Assembly: GCA_050299555.1 (NCBI GenBank) | Contig: JBNKWA010000019.1 | Coordinates: 20,699-84,698, forward strand | From: JBNKWA01 sp050299555 | Lineage (GTDB): Bacteria; Pseudomonadota; Alphaproteobacteria; Rhodobacterales; Rhodobacteraceae | Length of the DNA: 64,000 nucleotides | Direction: 5' to 3' | In this document: positions 1 to 7,209 of the stretch, in pieces | How positions within the stretch are numbered: the first letter of the stretch is position 1 | How the letters are laid out: every line of letters starts with the position of its first letter | The notes under the pieces: generated by a model | What the model was told of the DNA's origin: nothing | What the model saw: only the letters and a program-made list of their open reading frames with translations | The model's database searches: none | Position numbers and translations under genes: made by a program

Positions 1-19
1 CAACGACAAGAGGCCGTCG

Positions 20-895
20 ATGTTCCAGGGATCCATGCCCGCTCTTGTCACGCCGTTCCGCGATGGCCGGATTGACGAAGCCGCGCTCGAGGCGCTGGTC
101 GACTGGCACGTGGCCGAGGGGAGCCACGGCATCGTCCCCGTCGGCACCACCGGCGAGAGCCCGACCCTGACCCACGAGGAGCATGGCCGGGTCATCGAGG
201 TGGTGGTCAAGACCGCGGCCGGACGGGTGCCGGTGATCGCCGGTGCCGGCTCCAACAACACCGCCGAGGGGATCGAGCTGATCCGCCATGCCGAGAAGGT
301 GGGCGCCGACGCCGCGCTGGTGGTCACGCCGTATTACAACAAGCCGACGCAGCGGGGGCTGATTGCCCACTTCACCGCCCTGCACGATGCCTGCAACCTG
401 CCGATCATCATCTACAACATCCCCGGGCGATCGGTCGTCGACATGACCCCCGAGACCATGGGCGAGCTGGCCAAGCTGCCGCGCATCGTCGGCGTCAAGG
501 ATGCCACCGGCGACGTGGTCCGGGTCTCGAAGCAGCGCGAGACCTGCGGCGCCGACTTCATCCAGCTCTCCGGCGAGGACGCCTCGGCGCTGGGCTTCAA
601 CATGCATGGCGGCCGGGGCTGCATCTCGGTCACCGCCAACGTTGCGCCGCGGCTCTGCGCCGAATTCCAGGAGGCGACGCTCAACAACAACTGGCGCCGC
701 GCGCGCGAGCTGCACGAGCGGCTGATGCCGCTGCACACGGCGGTGTTCCTGGAGCCGGGCGTCGCCGGGGCCAAGACCGGGCTGGCGATCCTCGGCCGCT
801 GCAGCGACGAGGTGCGGCTGCCGCTGACCGTGGTGCTGCCCGAGACGCGGGAGCGGATCGCCGAGGCGATGCGTTTTGCAGGCCTGATCAACTAG
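20..895 (+). CDS. dapA: 4-hydroxy-tetrahydrodipicolinate synthase
   Basis: The cytoplasmic enzyme condenses pyruvate with aspartate semialdehyde in the lysine/diaminopimelate pathway. The 291-residue TIM-barrel has the full family length. Visible signatures are the GTTGE loop (residues 42-46), Tyr132 in YNIPGR with Arg137, and the Schiff-base Lys160 in GVKDATGD. The ATG has a GA-rich stretch (agagg) just upstream. In related Rhodobacterales dapA is usually followed closely by smpB. Here smpB lies 2.8 kb away, beyond a repeat array and two opposite-strand genes, so dapA is probably now transcribed without it. Confidence 0.97.
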   Translation: MFQGSMPALVTPFRDGRIDEAALEALVDWHVAEGSHGIVPVGTTGESPTLTHEEHGRVIEVVVKTAAGRVPVIAGAGSNNTAEGIELIRHAEKVGADAALVVTPYYNKPTQRGLIAHFTALHDACNLPIIIYNIPGRSVVDMTPETMGELAKLPRIVGVKDATGDVVRVSKQRETCGADFIQLSGEDASALGFNMHGGRGCISVTANVAPRLCAEFQEATLNNNWRRARELHERLMPLHTAVFLEPGVAGAKTGLAILGRCSDEVRLPLTVVLPETRERIAEAMRFAGLIN

Positions 896-1117
896 CCGGG
901 CACGGCGCTTCCCCGTCCCCATGGGGACGGGGTGTCAGGCCATTGATTTGCTGTCGTTTCTCGTGGGGACGGATTGGGGACGGACAGATCGCGCCCGCGA
1001 TCGCACCCGGGATGCTCCCGCCGCGCCCCGGGCGTGTCCCCATGGGGACGGTGGGTCAAGCTGCTGGTTTCATTGCCAAACCGGTGGGGACATCTGGGGA
1101 CGCAAAAGATTGGCCCC

Positions 1118-1161
1118 GATCGCCGCTCCCCATCCACCCGTCCCGGCGCCCGGGTGCGATC
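1118..1161 (-). repeat. Type B palindrome, degenerate G-tracts
   Basis: Arms GATCGC (1118-1123) and GCGATC (1156-1161) enclose a C-rich loop that matches the other type B loops but has broken tracts (CCCC-AT-CC-A-CCC). It lies 16 bp after a type A unit. Confidence 0.6.
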
Positions 1162-1262
1162 CGGCTGAAAGATCCGGTGCCTTGCAACCGTCCCCATGGG
1201 GACGGTGGGTCAAGCTGCTGGAATCGTGGGAAAACCCGTGGGGACATCTGGGGACACCAGTA

Positions 1263-1338
1263 GATCGCCCTCAATCGCGCCCCAATCGCACCCAGGGGCC
1301 GCTGCCCGCCCACCCAGCCTCGCGGCCCGGGGGCGATC
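1263..1338 (-). repeat. Type B palindrome
   Basis: Perfect 8-bp arms GATCGCCC and GGGCGATC flank a longer insert. The inner core CCGCTGCCCGCCCACCC (from 1299) is the C-rich loop of the family, with one tract weakened. It starts 7 bp after the type A unit ending at 1255. Confidence 0.65.
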
Positions 1339-1517
1339 CGGCCCGGCGCGGGCCAATTTTTGGCGGGTTCGGCAGCGTCCCCACGGGGACGCATGGTCAA
1401 GTTACTGATTTATAATGATAAAAGTGTTAACGCCGGTGGGGACGGTGGGGACGAGGTGGTGCCGCGCCATCGTCCTGGCCCCTGACGGGCCTGCGGCGGC
1501 ATCGGTCCTTGCGCACC

Positions 1518-1572
1518 GGATCGTGCCCGGGCGCGCAAGGGAGGGTGGGTGGGGCGCGTCCGGGCACGATCC
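1518..1572 (+). repeat. Type B stem-loop with four-tract G-quadruplex loop (G-rich on + strand)
   Basis: A perfect 13-bp inverted repeat, GGATCGTGCCCGG / CCGGGCACGATCC, encloses a 29-nt loop. Within the loop, 1539-1554 reads GGGAGGGTGGGTGGGG, four G-tracts separated by single bases. In this copy the G-rich strand is +, unlike most others. It sits 35 bp beyond the 3' end of sbmA, so it would be transcribed in the C-rich sense by sbmA read-through and in the G-rich sense by dapA read-through. Confidence 0.8.
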
Positions 1573-1607
1573 CGCACAAAGTTCCGGCGATCACGGACGG
1601 CAGGGCA

Positions 1608-2888
1608 TCACACCGCCTGCGTTGCGCCCTCGAACTCGATGTCGGACATCTCCCGCCCCTCGATCGCCCTCTCGAATGCGGCAAGCCGCTTGTAGATCGA
1701 CATCAGGTCGACGATTGTCGTCCACGAGTTGACCAGGAACTGGAACGAGTTCGAAACCTGTCCGAAAGCGGTCAGGATCTGCTGCAGGATGCCGAAGGTG
1801 ATGGCTCCGGCGGCGATGGTGGGCACCAGGATCACATAGGCGAAGATGTTGTCGGCCTGGATGTAGAGGCCACGCGCGACGTTGAAGTACATGTAGTTCA
1901 GGTACAGCCGGAAGTAGTTGCGGCGCACATTCGAAAACAGCTCGGTGAGCGTCATGGGCTGGGCCCGGTCGGCATCGTCCTCGCCGTAGACCAGTTCCTT
2001 GCGATAGGCCGCCTCGACGCGCTGGTTGCGAAACTCCAGCCCCGGCAGCTTGATGCCGACGATGGCCAGAAGTCCGGTGCCGAAAACCGACCAGAACACC
2101 GCGGCGGTAAAGAGCGGCGCCGGGATCGCCCCCACCAACGGCAGCTCGGTGACATAGGAGGACAGGCCCCAGAGGATGGGCAGGAAGGCGAAGAGCGTCA
2201 TCACCGAGTCGATCACCGCAACGCCCAGCCCCTCGGTGATCGAGGCGAAGCGCATGGTGTCCTCCTGGATACGCTGGCTGGCGCCCTCGATATGGCGGAC
2301 CCGCTTCCAGCGCGCGGTGTAGAAGTCGTTCATCGCCGTGCGCCAGCGAAACACGTAGTGGCTGATGAAGAACCGCGTCAGGACGTAGACCACCATCCAC
2401 ACCAGCGCGATCTTGGCGAAGATGATGATGTAGCCCATCAGATCGCCGGCGGTGACCGCGCCCTCGCCGGTATTGTCGCCGGAAAGCGCCTTTTGCACGG
2501 AGTCGAAGAACGGACGCCGCCAGTTGTTCAGTGCCACCGAGACCTGCACGGAATAATAGGTCGAGAACAGGATCAGGATCGAGCCGAGTACCGACCATAG
2601 CTGCCAGGGATGCGGTGCGTAGAAGTACCAGAAGGCCCAGAACGCGGCGGCGAAGGCGCCGACGATGACGTAGAAGGTGATGAAGTCAGGGGTGGTGAAA
2701 TGGCCGAGGCCGATTACCGGTTCGGCATCGGCCGCGGGCATCTCGAGCCCAAGCCAGCCGGCCACCGTGGCATCCAACTGGTACCAGACCAGGGCGCCGA
2801 TGGCGCACCACACGACGAAGGACAGGAAGAACATCTTCGGCTTGGGGAAGAATGACTGGAACACGAGGCGCCCCCTTTCTGGAGCCAT
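1608..2888 (-). CDS. sbmA: SbmA/BacA-family peptide antibiotic transporter
   Basis: This is an inner-membrane, proton-driven importer of peptides. In the wider alphaproteobacteria its relatives (BacA) affect antimicrobial-peptide uptake, very-long-chain lipid A and host association. The product has about 426 residues and several membrane segments (roughly 20-40, 70-95, 105-130, 155-180, 235-260, 340-365). It matches E. coli SbmA along its length, including the blocks SHYVFRWRTAMN, EDTMRFAS and LPGLEFRNQRVEAAYRKELVYGEDDA. The ATG at 2888 gives the normal start; a GTG at 2900 would add four residues. No ATPase domain is present, as expected. The gene is followed by the repeat array. Confidence 0.93.
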   Translation of the reverse strand: MAPERGRLVFQSFFPKPKMFFLSFVVWCAIGALVWYQLDATVAGWLGLEMPAADAEPVIGLGHFTTPDFITFYVIVGAFAAAFWAFWYFYAPHPWQLWSVLGSILILFSTYYSVQVSVALNNWRRPFFDSVQKALSGDNTGEGAVTAGDLMGYIIIFAKIALVWMVVYVLTRFFISHYVFRWRTAMNDFYTARWKRVRHIEGASQRIQEDTMRFASITEGLGVAVIDSVMTLFAFLPILWGLSSYVTELPLVGAIPAPLFTAAVFWSVFGTGLLAIVGIKLPGLEFRNQRVEAAYRKELVYGEDDADRAQPMTLTELFSNVRRNYFRLYLNYMYFNVARGLYIQADNIFAYVILVPTIAAGAITFGILQQILTAFGQVSNSFQFLVNSWTTIVDLMSIYKRLAAFERAIEGREMSDIEFEGATQAV

Positions 2889-2922
2889 GTCGCGGGTCAC
2901 GTTGAGGATTTTTGCCCTACGT

Positions 2923-3669
2923 TCAACCCCCTTCCGCTCGCGCCCGCTTCACGAGCGCGACAAGCCGGGGCCGGACCTCGTCGGCCGAGGCGAGCGGCGG
3001 GTCGAAGGTGGCCCGCGCCGTGGCGTCACCGAGCGCGAGGTCGAGACCCCCGGCGTCGAGCCCGGTAAGGCGCCATTTGCCCTGCCGCTGGTTAACGAAA
3101 TGTGTCGCGATCAGCGCCACCGCTTCGGCGTGATCGGCGTTCATGTGTGCCACCGCCTCGGGCTCCAGTGCCTCCAGCCCGTCGGGGACCGGCGTGGCAA
3201 GCTCAAACGCGGTCAGCGCATAGGCCTTGCCGAAGCCGCCGTTGAGCGAGGCCCGCTCGGGTGCCAGCCGCCAGAAGGCGAAATCGGCGAAGTCGGCGTA
3301 GAGCGCGGATTTCGGGTGTCGGCGCAGGAAGCGGTCGCGGGCGTTGGTGCGGGCCTCGCCCGACAGCATCCCGGCCCGGCAGACAAGCGTGATGCGCGGA
3401 TGGGCCAAGGGATCGCCGCGGCCGGTCTCGCCCAGAAGGATCGAGCAGCGCGGATCGGCCTCAAGCGCCCCGAAATGCGCCGAGAGCTGCGAGATCAGGA
3501 TCAGCGGCGCGCCGGAAAGATCGGTCGCCACCGCGGCCCGGGAGGCGAGCGGCACGCCGGTCCCCGGCTCCAGCACCGCCAGCGCCCCGTGCCGGGCGCG
3601 CCGGATCAGCCCCCTGGCCTGGGCGATGGCAGCCGCATCGGTTTCGCGCAGCACCGATTTTCGTTCCAT
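2923..3669 (-). CDS. HugZ-like pyridoxamine 5'-phosphate oxidase-fold protein with DUF2470 domain
   Basis: The 248-residue product has an N-terminal split-barrel FMN-binding fold (about 10-150) followed by a DUF2470 domain (about 165-245) with the signature HMNADHAEAV. Family members include HugZ/HutZ heme-degrading or heme-binding proteins, though many homologues lack proven heme oxygenase activity. A role in heme or flavin chemistry is therefore inference. The ORF is open far upstream, but the ATG at 3669 aligns with the usual N-terminus, and the gene is divergent from smpB across 51 bp. It lies 34 bp upstream of sbmA on the same strand and is probably co-transcribed with it. Confidence 0.85.
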   Translation of the reverse strand: MERKSVLRETDAAAIAQARGLIRRARHGALAVLEPGTGVPLASRAAVATDLSGAPLILISQLSAHFGALEADPRCSILLGETGRGDPLAHPRITLVCRAGMLSGEARTNARDRFLRRHPKSALYADFADFAFWRLAPERASLNGGFGKAYALTAFELATPVPDGLEALEPEAVAHMNADHAEAVALIATHFVNQRQGKWRLTGLDAGGLDLALGDATARATFDPPLASADEVRPRLVALVKRARAEGG

Positions 3670-3720
3670 GTAAGGGCCCTTGTGGACTCCGCTGGCGTCG
3701 CCGCATACATGCCAGCAATC

Positions 3721-4197
3721 ATGGCCGCCGAGAAGTCCGATCCCAACCGCAAGCAGGTCGCCGAGAACCGCAAGGCCCGGCACAACTATTTCATCGAGGA
3801 CGACCTCGAATGCGGCATCGTGCTTGAAGGGTCCGAGGTGAAGAGCCTCAGGACCGGCAAGGCCAATATCGGCGAAAGCTATGCGGCGGTGGAGCAGGGC
3901 GAGCTGTGGCTGGTGAACGCCTATATCCCGGCCTATGACAAGGCCCGCAGCTTTGGCCATGACGAGCGGCGGCGGCGGAAGCTCCTGGTCAATGCGCGCG
4001 AGCTTGCCAGGCTGTGGCAGGGGACGGAACGCGAGGGCGCGACGCTGGTGCCGCTCAGCCTCTATTTCAACGAGCGCGGGCGGGCCAAGCTGAAGCTCGG
4101 CATCGCCACCGGCAAAAAGATGGCCGACAAGCGCGCCACCGAGGCCAAGCGCGACTGGGCGCGGCAGAAGGCCCGGCTGTTGCGCGAGCGTGGCTAG
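3721..4197 (+). CDS. smpB: SsrA-binding protein SmpB
   Basis: SmpB binds tmRNA and brings it to stalled ribosomes for trans-translation. The 158-residue product has the usual length and motifs: NYFIEDDLECGIVLEGSEVKS near the N-terminus, the GKANIGESYA block, and the basic C-terminal tail (KKMADKRATEAKRDWARQKARL) that enters the mRNA channel. The reading frame is open far upstream, but the ATG at 3721 gives the canonical N-terminus; an in-frame ATG four codons earlier (3709) is possible. The 3' end overlaps the start of the LacI-type gene by 8 bp. Confidence 0.96.
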   Translation: MAAEKSDPNRKQVAENRKARHNYFIEDDLECGIVLEGSEVKSLRTGKANIGESYAAVEQGELWLVNAYIPAYDKARSFGHDERRRRKLLVNARELARLWQGTEREGATLVPLSLYFNERGRAKLKLGIATGKKMADKRATEAKRDWARQKARLLRERG

Positions 4198-5221
4198 GGG
4201 GCGCAAGACCGGCAACCCGACGGTCGCCGACGTGGCGGCCCGTGCCGGTGTGAGCGCGATCACCGTCAGCCGGGTGCTGCGGACGCCCGACGTTGTGACC
4301 GCGGCGACCCGTGCCCGGGTCGAGGCGGCGGTGGCGGCGCTGGGCTATCTGCCCGATCCGGCGGCCAGCGCGTTGGCCTCGCGGCAGTCGGACCTGATCG
4401 GGGTGCTGGTGCCGTCGCTGACCAATGCCGTCTTTGCCGACACGCTGACCGGCATCCACGACGTGTTCGATCCGACCCGGTTCCAGGTGCAGATCGCCAA
4501 CACCCGCTATCAGCCGGGGCTGGAGGCGCGGCTGATCCGGCAGTTCCTGACCCAGCGGCCGGCCGGGCTGATCGTGGCCGGGATCGACCAGAACGAGGCG
4601 GCGCGGGAACTGCTGGCGGGTGCGCGCTGCCCGGTGGTGCAGGTGATCGAGACCGGCGGCGATCCGATCGACATGGTGGTGGGTTTCGACCATGCCGCCG
4701 CGGCCGAGGCGGCGACCCGGCACCTGATCGAGCGCGGCTATCGCCGGGTCGGGTTTCTGGGCGCCCGCAGCGACCCGCGTTCGCGGCGGCGGCTGGGCGG
4801 CTATCAGCGGGCGCTGGAAGCGGCCGGGAGGGGCGATCCGGCGCTGGTGGTCGAATCGACCAGGCCCGCGTCGGTATCGGGGGGCGGTGCGCTTCTGGCG
4901 GAGCTTATCGGTCGCGGCGCGGACGCGGATGCGGTCCTGTGCAACAACGACATCATCGCGCTCGGGGCGCTGTTCGAATGCCAGCGGCGGGGCATCGCGG
5001 TGCCCGAGCGGATGGGGATCGCCGGCATCAACGACATCGAGGCGATGGCCGTCGCGGTGCCGCCGCTGACCTCGGTGGCGACGCCGCGCTACGACGCCGG
5101 CGCGCTGGCGGCGCGGATGCTGCTGGCGCGGATCGAGGGGGAAACGGTGCCGGAGGCGGTGGTCGATCTCGGCTTTTCGCTGGTTCCCCGGCAGAGCACG
5201 GCGAAGGCGCGCGATGGCTGA
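4190..5221 (+). CDS. LacI-family transcriptional regulator
   Basis: The 343-residue product has a LacI helix-turn-helix at residues 9-35 (PTVADVAARAGVSAITVSRVLR) with the hinge helix LPDPAASALASRQS, then a periplasmic-binding-protein-like effector domain. The sequence resembles the GntR (gluconate) branch of LacI, but the ligand cannot be read from it. Translation starts at a GTG inside the smpB 3' end. The stop overlaps the ATG of the downstream peptidase by 8 bp, so regulator and peptidase are translationally linked. Confidence 0.92.
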   Translation: MARGRKTGNPTVADVAARAGVSAITVSRVLRTPDVVTAATRARVEAAVAALGYLPDPAASALASRQSDLIGVLVPSLTNAVFADTLTGIHDVFDPTRFQVQIANTRYQPGLEARLIRQFLTQRPAGLIVAGIDQNEAARELLAGARCPVVQVIETGGDPIDMVVGFDHAAAAEAATRHLIERGYRRVGFLGARSDPRSRRRLGGYQRALEAAGRGDPALVVESTRPASVSGGGALLAELIGRGADADAVLCNNDIIALGALFECQRRGIAVPERMGIAGINDIEAMAVAVPPLTSVATPRYDAGALAARMLLARIEGETVPEAVVDLGFSLVPRQSTAKARDG

Positions 5222-6308
5222 TCGGTACGAGGCGCTGCGGGCGCTGGCGCTGCACCTGGGGGTCGACGCCGTGGCGCTGGTCCCGGGTCCGAACTTCGAG
5301 CGCCTGTACAATCGCAGCTTCAACAGCCACGAGCGGCCGCTGGTGGTCATCGTGCCTGTCGAGGGGCCGGTGGCGGCGATCGTGCCGAACCTGGAGCTAT
5401 CCTCGTTTGCCGCGCTTGGTTTCGAGGGCCCGGTCTTCGACTATCGCGACCGGGACGGCCATGCCGGCGCCTTTGTAGCGCTGGCGCAGTCGCTGCCCAT
5501 TGCCAGCGTCGCGGTGGAAGGGCAGGTGATGCGGGTCTTCGTGCATCACGCCCTGGTCGCCGCCTGGTCCGGGCTGGCGGTGCAGGACCGCGAGGCGGAA
5601 ATCTCGGCCCTGCGGCTGAGAAAGACCGAAGCCGAAATCGCCGCGCTTGAAAAGGCCATCGCCATCAGCGAGGCCGCGCTGGCCGAGACGCTGGCCGCAT
5701 TCCGCATCGGCATGACCGAGGCGGCGGTGGCCCGGCTGCTAGTGCGCTACATGCTCGACGGCGGTGCCGCCGGTCCGGCCTTTGCGCCCATTGTCGCTGC
5801 CGGGGCCGGTTCCGCCGAGCCCCATGCCGAGCCGCGCGAGGACCATGCCATCATGGAAGGCGAGGCGCTGCTGTTCGACTTCGGCGCCCGATGGGGCGGC
5901 ATGAACGCGGACATCACCCGCACCGTCTTTGTCGGCGAGCCCGATGCCGAGGCGCGCGCCGTCTACGAGACGGTGCTGGCCGCCAATACTGCCGGCCATG
6001 CCGCCACCCGGCCAGGTGCCACGGCGCATGAGGTGGACGACGCGGTGACGGCGGTTCTGGAGGCATCGCCTTTCGCGCAGTCGATCCTGCACAAGACCGG
6101 CCATGGCCTCGGCCGCGCCGTGCATGAGGCGCCGCAAATCATGCGCGGCAACCATCAGGTGCTGGAGCCGGGCATGGTCTTTACCAACGAGCCGGGGCTG
6201 TACCTGCCCGGCCGGCTTGGCGTCAGGATCGAGGACGACATGCTGGTGACCGAGACTGGCGGCCGCTCGCTGACCTCGTTTTCGCGGGCGCTGACGGTGG
6301 TCGGCTAG
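5214..6308 (+). CDS. M24-family metallopeptidase (Xaa-Pro peptidase/creatinase-fold)
   Basis: The 364-residue product has a creatinase-type N-terminal domain (about 5-125) and a pita-bread catalytic domain (about 140-360). All five dinuclear metal ligands are present: Asp222, Asp233, His297, Glu326 and Glu340, together with His204 in the PHAEP loop. It should therefore be an active aminopeptidase P-like enzyme or a related amidohydrolase. It overlaps the LacI-type gene by 8 bp. The substrate may be whatever that regulator senses, which is inference. Confidence 0.9.
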   Translation: MADRYEALRALALHLGVDAVALVPGPNFERLYNRSFNSHERPLVVIVPVEGPVAAIVPNLELSSFAALGFEGPVFDYRDRDGHAGAFVALAQSLPIASVAVEGQVMRVFVHHALVAAWSGLAVQDREAEISALRLRKTEAEIAALEKAIAISEAALAETLAAFRIGMTEAAVARLLVRYMLDGGAAGPAFAPIVAAGAGSAEPHAEPREDHAIMEGEALLFDFGARWGGMNADITRTVFVGEPDAEARAVYETVLAANTAGHAATRPGATAHEVDDAVTAVLEASPFAQSILHKTGHGLGRAVHEAPQIMRGNHQVLEPGMVFTNEPGLYLPGRLGVRIEDDMLVTETGGRSLTSFSRALTVVG

Positions 6309-6335
6309 CCTCGCCCGACGAGACCGGGCGGGCTG
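6306..6335 (+). terminator. Possible terminator hairpin after the M24 gene
   Basis: CGCCCG and CGGGCGG segments around a short loop can pair directly after the stop codon, in the 86-bp convergent gap before the DUF1003 gene. There is no U-tract, so confidence is low. Confidence 0.35.
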
Positions 6336-6394
6336 ACTGCCCCGGGGTTCGCCCAGCCTATTGAAGCTTCTGGTTCAGGCTGTAACGGATTGGC

Positions 6395-7132
6395 CTAGCC
6401 CTTCCGCCGGTCCTCCAGCATCTCGATCTGGATTTCCTGAAGCTCGGCCAGCCTCTCCCACTGGCGGGCGAGCTGGTGGTCGATCTTCTCGTTGAGGTGC
6501 CGGATTTCGAGCTCGGCCTTGAGGTTCACGGCATAGTCGTCCTCGGCCCGCTGGCGGTCCTTCGCCTCCTGCCGGCGCTGGCTCATCAGGATGACCGGCG
6601 CCTGGATCGCCGCAAGACAGCTCAGCACGAGGTTGAGCAGGATGAACGGGTAGGGATCGAAGGGCCGCACCAGCCAGCCGGTCACGTTCAAGGCCATCCA
6701 GGCAATCAGCACGACGAAGAAGCCGATCAGGAACCCCCATGACCCGCCAAGGGCGGCGAGCTGGTCGGAAAGCCTGTCCGGCAACCGGGTTGCGGCCAGT
6801 GCCTCGGCCGGCGAGCGCGACACCGGGATGCCGTGTTCGAGGCTGTCGATGACCCGCCGCTCCAGCGCACCAAGCTCGCCACGCTCGTCGGCGAGAAGCT
6901 TTTCCACCAGCGCACGGCGGAAAGGTGCGAGATCCTCGCGGCAGATGAAGCTGTCCTCGCCCCAGCCGGGATGCTTGGCAGCGATCAGTGACGAGATGCC
7001 GGGCCTGACCGCCGCCCAGCCGGAGAGGGGATTGGCTGCGGTGCCGGCGCGGCCGCAAATCAGGCAGCGGCGACCCCCGGCGGCCGGACGGCCGCGGCGC
7101 GGGGTTTCGGTGGCATGGTTATGAGGCGACAT
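6395..7132 (-). CDS. DUF1003 membrane protein
   Basis: The 245-residue product has an N-terminal segment with a Cys pair (CLICGRAG, about residues 23-30) and two close membrane helices (about 130-150 and 160-185) around the DUF1003 signature (FLIGFFVVLIAWMALN; PFDPYPFILLNLVLSCLAAIQAPVILMSQ). A long C-terminal coiled coil follows (about 190-245). The molecular role of DUF1003 is not known. The ATG at 7132 is chosen because upstream residues in the open frame do not look coding. It is the last gene of the lgt-led run, 77 bp after the preceding M24-like gene. Confidence 0.85.
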   Translation of the reverse strand: MSPHNHATETPRRGRPAAGGRRCLICGRAGTAANPLSGWAAVRPGISSLIAAKHPGWGEDSFICREDLAPFRRALVEKLLADERGELGALERRVIDSLEHGIPVSRSPAEALAATRLPDRLSDQLAALGGSWGFLIGFFVVLIAWMALNVTGWLVRPFDPYPFILLNLVLSCLAAIQAPVILMSQRRQEAKDRQRAEDDYAVNLKAELEIRHLNEKIDHQLARQWERLAELQEIQIEMLEDRRKG

Positions 7133-7209
7133 GGAGGTCGGGCCACGGGACCGGGACTGGTTGGCCCCGAATGTGGCGCGAGCGGCGGGCCGACGCAATG
7201 GGCGGGCAG

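Larger units (their letters stand above)
911..1455. repeat. Composite repeat array, locus 1 (type A units with interspersed type B palindromes)
   Basis: This is the first part of the 712-bp gap between the convergent genes dapA and sbmA, and it contains no gene. Four type A units are visible at 915-981, 1036-1101, 1190-1255 and 1377-1443. Each starts with GTCCCCATGGGGAC (central AC instead of AT in the last) and ends in one or two TGGGGAC boxes about 10 bp apart. Between them lie type B palindromes at 1118-1161 and 1263-1338 and a degenerate one near 986-1035. The last type A unit has an AT-rich core (tgataaaagtgttaacgc). That unit recurs at 26864-26930 and 50063-50129 with the same 67-bp length. 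Confidence 0.85.

Noticed and set aside
911..1455. Small proteins encoded in the repeat arrays (open frames of 60-160 codons)
   Set aside because: The frames are open only because the repeats are GC-rich; they have Trp/Gly/Arg-rich low-complexity products with no ribosome-binding site.
1509..2600. 363-codon + strand frame across sbmA
   Set aside because: It is a shadow of sbmA; composition is Arg/His/Asp-rich with no domain.
2677..3720. N-terminal extension of SmpB by 348 codons
   Set aside because: It is antisense to the HugZ-like gene and the 5' end of sbmA; SmpB has its normal length from 3721.
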